Source: Solirubrobacterales bacterium
GTDB lineage: Bacteria; Actinomycetota; Thermoleophilia; Solirubrobacterales; Solirubrobacteraceae
Assembly: GCA_025964065.1 (NCBI GenBank)
Contig: JAOPZO010000458.1
Location: forward strand, 1-5,435
Length of the DNA stretch: 5,435 bases
Direction of reading: 5' to 3'
Each line of letters opens with the position of its first letter. Position 1 is the stretch's first letter. The notes beneath the pieces were generated by a model. It was not told where the DNA came from, did not search any database, and saw only the letters and a program-made list of their open reading frames with translations. The translations under genes were made by a program, and so were the position numbers. This document shows, in pieces, positions 1 through 5,435 of this stretch.

Positions 1-9
1 GCGGCGCAG

Positions 10-1416
<1,407 letters not shown>

Positions 1417-1430
1417 GCCGCCGGCGGGCG

Positions 1431-2441
1431 ATGCGCTTCGGCATCCTCACCGGCGGCGGCGACTGCCCCGGGCTCAACGCGGTCATCCGGGCCGTGGTCC
1501 GCAGCGCGGTCCTGCACGGCGACGAGGTTGTCGGCTTCCGCGACGGCTGGGGCGGGCTCATCGACGGGAACTGCGAGGAGCTCCCGATCGAGCGGGTCGC
1601 CGGCATCCTGCCGCGCGGCGGCACGATCCTCGGGACCTCGCGCCGTGCCGCGCTCGAGCAGCGCGAGCTCGTGGTGCAGCGCTTCCACGAGCAGCGCCTC
1701 GACGGGCTCATCGCCGTGGGCGGGAACGGGACGCTGTGCGCCGCGAGCGAGCTGTCCGCCGAGCTGCCGATCGTCGGGGTCCCGAAGACGATCGACAACG
1801 ACATCCGCGGCACGGACCGCACCTTCGGGTTCGACACCGCCGTGCACATCGCGGCGGGCGCGATCGACCGGCTGCACACGACCGCCGAGAGCCACTACCG
1901 CAACCTCATCGTGGAGGTGATGGGCCGCAACGCGGGCTGGATCGCGCTGCACGCCGGGCTCGCGGGCGGCGCCGACGTCATCCTCGTGCCCGAGCGGCCG
2001 TTCGACGTGGGCGAGGTCGCGGAGCGGGTGCTCGCGCGGCGCGCGCGCGGCCGGGGCTTCTCGATCATCGTCGTCGCCGAGGGTGCTGTGGTGCGCGGCG
2101 GGACGACGCTGACGAAGGGCCGCCTGGACCCGATGGGGCGGCCGCTGCTCGGCGGGATCGGGCACTGGCTCGAGCAGGAGCTCGAGGAGCGGACGAAGGC
2201 CGAGACGCGCGTGGTCGTGCTCGGGCACATGCAGCGCGGGGGGACCGCGACCGCGTACGACCGCGTGCTCGCGAGCCGCATGGGTCAGCGGGCGCACCTG
2301 GCCGCGCACGAGGGCCGCTTCGGCACGATGGCCGCGCTGCGCGGCCCGTCGATCGAGCTCGTGCCGCTGGCGCTGGCGGCCGGGCCGCCGAACCTCGTGC
2401 CCGACATGGAGCTCGACCTGGCGGAGGCCTTCCTGGGCTGA
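1431..2441 (+). CDS. pfkA: 6-phosphofructokinase, actinobacterial group, predicted ATP-dependent
   Basis: This cytoplasmic enzyme phosphorylates fructose 6-phosphate to fructose 1,6-bisphosphate, the committed step of glycolysis. The 336 residues open with the family's N-terminal motif LTGGGDCPGLN (6-16), which fixes the ATG at 1431 although the frame is open far upstream and no Shine-Dalgarno sequence is visible. Other landmarks are LGTSR with Arg71 (phosphate binding), PKTIDND with catalytic Asp122, GTDRTFGFDTAV, MGR at 164-166, Glu217 and the HMQRGG motif with His266. Substrate type is read from two positions known from family work. Gly100, equivalent to E. coli Gly104, points to ATP, because pyrophosphate enzymes carry Asp there. 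Lys119, equivalent to E. coli Gly124, is the lysine of the actinobacterial/PPi clade. The G/K combination is that of Streptomyces-type ATP enzymes. Oddly, the loop reads GGNGT: Asn99 replaces the usual Asp or Glu. The gene lies 14 bp after lpdA, probably in one operon. Confidence 0.94.
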   Translation: MRFGILTGGGDCPGLNAVIRAVVRSAVLHGDEVVGFRDGWGGLIDGNCEELPIERVAGILPRGGTILGTSRRAALEQRELVVQRFHEQRLDGLIAVGGNGTLCAASELSAELPIVGVPKTIDNDIRGTDRTFGFDTAVHIAAGAIDRLHTTAESHYRNLIVEVMGRNAGWIALHAGLAGGADVILVPERPFDVGEVAERVLARRARGRGFSIIVVAEGAVVRGGTTLTKGRLDPMGRPLLGGIGHWLEQELEERTKAETRVVVLGHMQRGGTATAYDRVLASRMGQRAHLAAHEGRFGTMAALRGPSIELVPLALAAGPPNLVPDMELDLAEAFLG

Positions 2442-2465
2442 CGCCGGGCCGCGTACGCGGGGCGG

Positions 2466-2471
2466 TAGCGT
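2466..2471 (+). promoter_or_regulatory. Possible -10 hexamer for a leaderless acyltransferase transcript
   Basis: TAGCGT fits the TANNNT pattern of actinobacterial housekeeping -10 boxes and ends 8 nt before the GTG at 2480, so transcription would begin at or next to the start codon. This agrees with the absence of a ribosome binding site. A -35-like CTGACG lies at 2438-2443, overlapping the pfkA stop, but the 22-nt spacer is too long for a standard promoter. The call therefore rests on the -10 position only. Confidence 0.4.
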
Positions 2472-2479
2472 CCCGGCCC

Positions 2480-3205
2480 GTGAGCACGCGCCTGGTCTCC
2501 TTCGGCTTCTGGGCGCTGATCGTCCTGACCTGCCCGTTCTTCTTCGTCGGGGCGGTGGTGATCTGGCTCGTGACGCTGCCGTTCGACCGCCGGAAGGTCG
2601 TGCTGCACCTCTACTCGTGCGCCTGGGCCACCTCCTACGTCGCGGTCAGCCCGCTGTGGAGGATGCGGGTCACCGGGCGGGAGCACCTCTCGTGGCGGGG
2701 TGGCGCGGTGCTCGTCGCGAACCACGCGTCGCTCATCGACATCCTCGTGCTCTTCGGGCTCTTCCGGCCGTACAAGTGGGTGTCGAAGGCGGAGAACTTC
2801 AAGCTGCCGTTCGTCGGCTGGAACATGCACATGAACGGCTACGTGCCGCTCGTGCGCGGTGACCGGGCGTCGGTGGTGGCGATGCTCGCGCGGTGCTCTG
2901 CGCTGCTGGAGAAGGGCAACCCGGTGCTGTTCTTCCCCGAGGGGACCCGGAGCGCTGACGGGCGGCTCAAGGCGTTCAAGGACGGGGCGTTCGAGCTGGC
3001 GGTCGAGCACGGCGTGCCGCTGATCCCGATCGCCGTGCACGGCACGGGCCGCGCGCTGCCGAAGCACGGCCTGGTGCTCGAGGAGCGCGTCGACGCCCAC
3101 GTCGAGGTCCTCGCCCCCCTCGACCCGGCCGGCTTCGCGGGCGTGGCGGAACTCCGCGACGAAGCCCGCCGCCGCATCGCGCAGGCCCTGGGCGAGACCG
3201 CCTGA
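2480..3205 (+). CDS. plsC: 1-acyl-sn-glycerol-3-phosphate acyltransferase (PlsC/LPLAT family)
   Basis: This predicted membrane-bound acyltransferase adds the second acyl chain to lysophosphatidate, giving phosphatidate for phospholipid synthesis. The 241 residues start with a hydrophobic stretch at about 8-33, a membrane anchor interrupted by Pro19. The diagnostic LPLAT motifs then follow in order: NHASLID, the HX4D catalytic pair His82 and Asp87; YVPLVRGD at 121-128, the region that binds the glycerol phosphate; FPEGTR at 152-157, with Glu154 and Arg157; and VPLIPIAVHGTG from 179. Length is typical for bacterial PlsC. GTG at 2480 is chosen because it sits just before the membrane anchor and 8 nt after a -10-like box. 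The gap to pfkA is 38 bp, so some read-through is possible. The stop codon lies inside a perfect hairpin (3197-3231) that may end the transcript. The family is certain, but the exact acyl acceptor could differ (for example another lysophospholipid), as these motifs do not separate subfamilies. Confidence 0.9.
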   Translation: MSTRLVSFGFWALIVLTCPFFFVGAVVIWLVTLPFDRRKVVLHLYSCAWATSYVAVSPLWRMRVTGREHLSWRGGAVLVANHASLIDILVLFGLFRPYKWVSKAENFKLPFVGWNMHMNGYVPLVRGDRASVVAMLARCSALLEKGNPVLFFPEGTRSADGRLKAFKDGAFELAVEHGVPLIPIAVHGTGRALPKHGLVLEERVDAHVEVLAPLDPAGFAGVAELRDEARRRIAQALGETA

Positions 3206-3231
3206 AAGGGGCCTGACCCCTTTCAGGCGGT
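3197..3231 (+). repeat. Perfect 15-bp palindrome (REP-like copy 1), possible plsC terminator
   Basis: The arms ACCGCCTGAAAGGGG (3197-3211) and CCCCTTTCAGGCGGT (3217-3231) are exact reverse complements around the 5-nt loop CCTGA. The left arm includes the last two codons and the TGA stop (3203-3205) of the acyltransferase. The inner core AAAGGGGCCTGACCCCTTT (3205-3223) recurs at 3368-3386 with one base changed. The hairpin should form in RNA and could act as a terminator or 3' stabiliser of the plsC mRNA. No T-run follows, so a classical intrinsic terminator is not shown. Confidence 0.85.
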
Positions 3232-3234
3232 GGC

Positions 3235-3362
3235 GTTCCGGAAGGCCCGCGCACTGCGGAGGAACGCGCACCGGACTGCGCCGCCTTCGAGCAGGAGCGT
3301 CGCGGAACTGCGCGGGAGTGCGGAGGACCTGCACCGGAAGGGCCGCCGCGGCACCCTGCGGC
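3235..3362. repeat. Imperfect tandem duplication, about 64 bp period, between the palindromes
   Basis: Two neighbouring blocks, 3235-3298 and 3299-3362, share matching segments in the same order and nearly the same register: CGGAA, then TGCGGAGGA (3255-3263 and 3319-3327), then GCACCGGA (3268-3275 and 3331-3338), then GCCGCC. The segments between them diverge. Within the first block GCGTTCC (3234-3240) and GGAACGC (3261-3267) form an inverted repeat. The period is not a multiple of three, and I find no credible gene here on either strand. The blocks fill almost exactly the space between the two hairpins, so the whole of 3197-3390 may be one composite repeat element. High GC makes chance similarity more likely, so this is a moderate call. 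Confidence 0.5.
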
Positions 3363-3390
3363 CCCCGAAAGGGGTCTGACCCCTTTGGGG
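3363..3390 (+). repeat. Palindrome with shared 19-bp core (REP-like copy 2)
   Basis: The core AAAGGGGTCTGACCCCTTT (3368-3386) repeats the core of the hairpin at 3197-3231 in the same orientation, with one C-to-T change in the loop. Its stem is extended by CCCC (3363-3366) pairing with GGGG (3387-3390), with G3367 bulged. The outer arms therefore differ from copy 1 but are again self-complementary. It sits about 70 bp before the peptidase start. It could insulate or influence that transcript, but no regulatory role is shown. Confidence 0.8.
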
Positions 3391-3444
3391 TGGGTGGCGG
3401 TCACGTTCGGACCGGCGGTCGAGCGAAGCGGCGCCGCGGCCTGC

Positions 3445-3450
3445 CACAGT
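3445..3450 (+). promoter_or_regulatory. Possible -10 hexamer for the peptidase gene
   Basis: CACAGT is one base away from TACAGT, a good actinobacterial -10, and ends 7 nt before the ATG at 3458. This is nearly the same geometry as the TAGCGT box 8 nt before the acyltransferase GTG. No purine-rich ribosome binding site is present, in keeping with leaderless expression. I could not identify a clear -35 at normal spacing. The placement favours ATG 3458 over the in-frame GTG at 3449, which would overlap the hexamer. Confidence 0.35.
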
Positions 3451-3457
3451 GCGCGGC

Positions 3458-5350
3458 ATGCACGGACGCTGTCGCACCGCCTTCCTGACCCTCGTCGTCG
3501 TCGGGCTCCTCGGGGCGCCCGCCGCCCGGGCGGGGACGGCCACGGACGAAATGGTCACCTGCGCCGCCTTCGGGCCGAAGCGCCCGGGGACCGCGGCCGA
3601 CCGGGCCATGGGCGACCGGATCCTCGAGCGCTTCCGCGCCGCCGGGCTCGAGACGAGCGCCGAGGAGTTCCACATGCCGGTCTGGAAGCCCGAGCGCACA
3701 GCGCTCTCGATCGCCGACGGCCCCGGCAGGGGCGCCGTGCTCCCCGCGGAGTCCTTCGCCTATACGGGCACCGGGAAGCTCACGGCCGAGGTCGTCGACG
3801 TCGGCGCGGGCAACCCGTCGGACTTCGACGGCAAGGACGTCCGCGGCAAGGTCGTGCTCGTCGCGAACGGCGGCACCTACCACCGCACCGTCCAGGTCGA
3901 GAACATCACGGCCCGCGGCGGCGCCGCGATGCTCTACGTCTCCGCCTCCCCGAAGAACCTCATCCAGACGGGCGCCGTCCGCTGGGGCCAGCGCCCGCCC
4001 GCCTCGATCCCCGCCGCGACCATCGGCACCCAGACCGGCGAGGCGCTCCGCGCCCGCCTCACGCAGGGGAAGGTCACGCTCGCGCTCGAAGTCGCCGGCG
4101 AGCGCGTCGACGCCGTCACCCGCAACGTGATCGGCATCCGCCGCGGCACGACCTACCCCGACCGCTACGTCGTCGTCGCGGGCCACTACGACTCCTGGCA
4201 CGGCGGCGCGAACGACAACTGCACCGCGGTCGGCACGCTCCTCTCGACCGTCGAGGCGAACAAGGACCAGCAGCCCGCCTACACCATGGTCTACGTCGGC
4301 TGGGGCGCCGAGGAGCCCGGCCTCGTCGGCTCGTACACCTGGATCCGCGAGCACCAGGACCTCATCCCGAAGATCGTCCTGAACATCAACCTCGAGGAGA
4401 CCGCGAGCGCGACGTTCCAGGGCGCGAACCCGACGACGCTGCCGAGCGTCACGCTGGCCTCGGGCTCCACCTCGCCCGGCATGGTCGCCCTCGTCCAGGC
4501 CGGCGCGATCACGAACGTGCTCCTGCCGCCGGTCCTCATCCCGCTCGCGGCCTACCGCGCCACGAGCGGCGGCATCATCGCGACCGACACGGAGGGCTTC
4601 TACGGCCAGGGCGTGCAGGGGTTCACCACCGCCTCGACCTCGCCGTACTACCACACGACCGAGGACACCCAGGACAAGATCAACCTCGCCGACCTCGAGC
4701 GCGTCACCTCGTTCATCCAGCAGATCACCCGCACCGTGCAGGTCACGCCTCCCGCGGCGCTCGCGCTCCGGGAGGTCCCCACGGTGGAGGTCACCGCGCC
4801 GAAGACCGCCGCGCCCGGGGCCGCGGTCCCCGTCGCCATCAAGCTCACCGGCATCGACGGGCGGCCCATCGCGGGTGACCGCGTCCTGGTCCTCGCCGGC
4901 CAGCGCGACAACTGGGCGGTCGCCGAGAGCGTCGCCACCGACCTCGGCGGCGGCCGCTATCGCTGGACCCTCCCCGCCGGCAGCACGGACGCGGGCATCA
5001 CCGACATCCGCGCGACCACCGCCACCCAGGCGTACTTCGCGAACGGCTTCGGCCGGATCGATCAGCGCCGAGGCGGCCTCCTGCCCGCGGGCTCCGCGTG
5101 TCGCAGTCGCCGGGTCCTCGACCTGCGCGTGCCCCGCACGCTGAAGGGCGGGAAGCGCGTGCGCTCGCTCCGCGCCACGACCTCCCGCGGCAAGGTCCGC
5201 GTCCACACGGGCACGCGCGGCTACACCGTCCGGCTCGACCTCCGCGGCAGCGCGAAGGGCGCCGTCAAGGTCACGCTGCGGGCCCGCACGAACCGCGGGA
5301 CCGTCACGCAGACCCGGACGTTCCGGACCTGCATGAAGCGCGGGAGCTGA
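3458..5350 (+). CDS. Secreted M28-family zinc aminopeptidase with PA domain and C-terminal cell-surface-type module
   Basis: This predicted exported metallopeptidase, probably an aminopeptidase feeding on extracellular peptides, has 630 residues from ATG 3458. A signal peptide covers 1-25: basic start, hydrophobic 8-20, cleavage after Ala-Arg-Ala. A PA-type domain at about 105-215 precedes the M28 catalytic core. By family alignment the predicted residues are His243 (HYDS, zinc), Asp253 (ANDN, bridging ligand), Glu285 (general base) and Glu286 (zinc; GAEEPG), Glu313 in NLEET where Asp is usual (zinc), and His399 (YYHTTEDT, zinc). Spacings agree with known M28 enzymes. Residues about 440-540 look like an Ig-like beta domain. 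The last 80 or so form an Arg/Lys-rich module bounded by Cys548 and Cys625, of a kind I associate with surface proteins of Solirubrobacterales. GTG 3449 would add three residues. Peptidase family is secure; substrate is unknown, and a carboxypeptidase-like M28 role is possible. Confidence 0.88.
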   Translation: MHGRCRTAFLTLVVVGLLGAPAARAGTATDEMVTCAAFGPKRPGTAADRAMGDRILERFRAAGLETSAEEFHMPVWKPERTALSIADGPGRGAVLPAESFAYTGTGKLTAEVVDVGAGNPSDFDGKDVRGKVVLVANGGTYHRTVQVENITARGGAAMLYVSASPKNLIQTGAVRWGQRPPASIPAATIGTQTGEALRARLTQGKVTLALEVAGERVDAVTRNVIGIRRGTTYPDRYVVVAGHYDSWHGGANDNCTAVGTLLSTVEANKDQQPAYTMVYVGWGAEEPGLVGSYTWIREHQDLIPKIVLNINLEETASATFQGANPTTLPSVTLASGSTSPGMVALVQAGAITNVLLPPVLIPLAAYRATSGGIIATDTEGFYGQGVQGFTTASTSPYYHTTEDTQDKINLADLERVTSFIQQITRTVQVTPPAALALREVPTVEVTAPKTAAPGAAVPVAIKLTGIDGRPIAGDRVLVLAGQRDNWAVAESVATDLGGGRYRWTLPAGSTDAGITDIRATTATQAYFANGFGRIDQRRGGLLPAGSACRSRRVLDLRVPRTLKGGKRVRSLRATTSRGKVRVHTGTRGYTVRLDLRGSAKGAVKVTLRARTNRGTVTQTRTFRTCMKRGS

Positions 5351-5387
5351 GCCGCCCGGCTTCTCGACGAGATCCGGCGCCGGCGGC
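5351..5387 (+). terminator. Possible GC-rich hairpin after the peptidase gene
   Basis: Directly after the peptidase stop, GCCGCCCGG (5351-5359) can pair with CCGGCGGC (5380-5387), with one bulged base. The large loop itself contains the small inverted repeat CTCG-A-CGAG. No T-run follows. In DNA this GC-rich such pairings arise easily, so this is only a candidate transcript end. The remaining bases to 5435 show no gene that can be supported. Confidence 0.25.
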
Positions 5388-5435
5388 AGGATGATCGGCA
5401 CGGCCAGGCGCTGGTCGACCCTCGTGTCTCAGGGT

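Noticed and set aside
1716..1800. Pyrophosphate-dependent phosphofructokinase
   Set aside because: Lys119 fits the PPi clade, but the deciding position is Gly100 rather than Asp, which points to ATP.
1736..2479. In-frame upstream extension of the acyltransferase frame through pfkA
   Set aside because: It is a low-complexity Arg/Ala/Gly shadow of pfkA; the real protein starts at GTG 2480, just before its membrane anchor.
3197..3390. CRISPR array
   Set aside because: There are only two repeat copies, 163 bp apart, with a duplicated rather than unique spacer and no cas gene nearby.
3449..3457. GTG at 3449 as peptidase start
   Set aside because: It overlaps the -10-like CACAGT and adds only three residues; ATG 3458 gives a normal signal peptide. 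It cannot be fully excluded.
3223..3699. Minus-strand open frame covering the intergenic repeats
   Set aside because: It spans the palindrome and the peptidase start, has Arg/Ser/Ala-rich shadow composition and no homology that I recognise; the repeat period is not a multiple of three.
3401..5401. Long open frame of 666 codons on the minus strand across the peptidase gene
   Set aside because: Its composition is dominated by Ala, Arg, Gly, Asp and Val, with no recognisable motif, as expected from the antisense of a high-GC gene; the + strand reading has a signal peptide and a full M28 active site.
5391..5435. ATG at 5391 as the start of a further gene
   Set aside because: Only 15 codons are visible, there is no -10-like box or clear ribosome binding site at suitable spacing, and the encoded residues are uninformative.

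Overview
The window is very GC-rich DNA (clearly above 70 % by eye) with strongly G/C-biased third codon positions, GTG starts mixed with ATG, and no convincing Shine-Dalgarno sequences. It carries four tightly packed genes, all on the + strand. The 6-phosphofructokinase is of the actinobacterial type. The secreted peptidase ends in a Cys-bounded, Arg-rich module that I associate with surface proteins of Thermoleophilia/Solirubrobacterales. The best guess for the source is a high-GC actinobacterium, probably of class Thermoleophilia. This is inference from sequence style, not from a search.

Layout: (1) 10-1416, dihydrolipoamide dehydrogenase (E3), whose frame stays open to the left edge of the window. 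(2) 1431-2441, 6-phosphofructokinase, 14 bp downstream and almost certainly co-transcribed. Together they pair the committed step of glycolysis with the E3 of the pyruvate/2-oxoglutarate dehydrogenase complexes. (3) 2480-3205, a membrane-anchored PlsC-like acyltransferase of phospholipid synthesis, preceded by a -10-like hexamer placed as for a leaderless transcript. (4) 3206-3457, an intergenic stretch holding two copies of a 19-bp palindromic core, each inside a longer hairpin. The space between them is filled by an imperfect tandem duplication of about 64 bp, and the whole resembles a REP/BIME-type or miniature repeat element. (5) 3458-5350, a secreted zinc aminopeptidase of family M28 with a signal peptide, a PA domain, the catalytic domain, an Ig-like domain and the C-terminal Cys-bounded module. 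(6) 5351-5435, a short tail with a possible GC hairpin and no gene I can support.

The first two genes belong to central carbon metabolism, the third to membrane lipid synthesis and the fourth to extracellular protein turnover. Beyond the lpdA-pfkA pair, I see no evidence that they form one pathway. Nothing here is a clear new multi-gene system. The most interesting items are the paired palindromes with the duplicated filler, the acidic-to-Asn change in the Mg/nucleotide loop of the phosphofructokinase, the Asp-to-Glu change at a predicted zinc ligand of the peptidase, and its C-terminal module.
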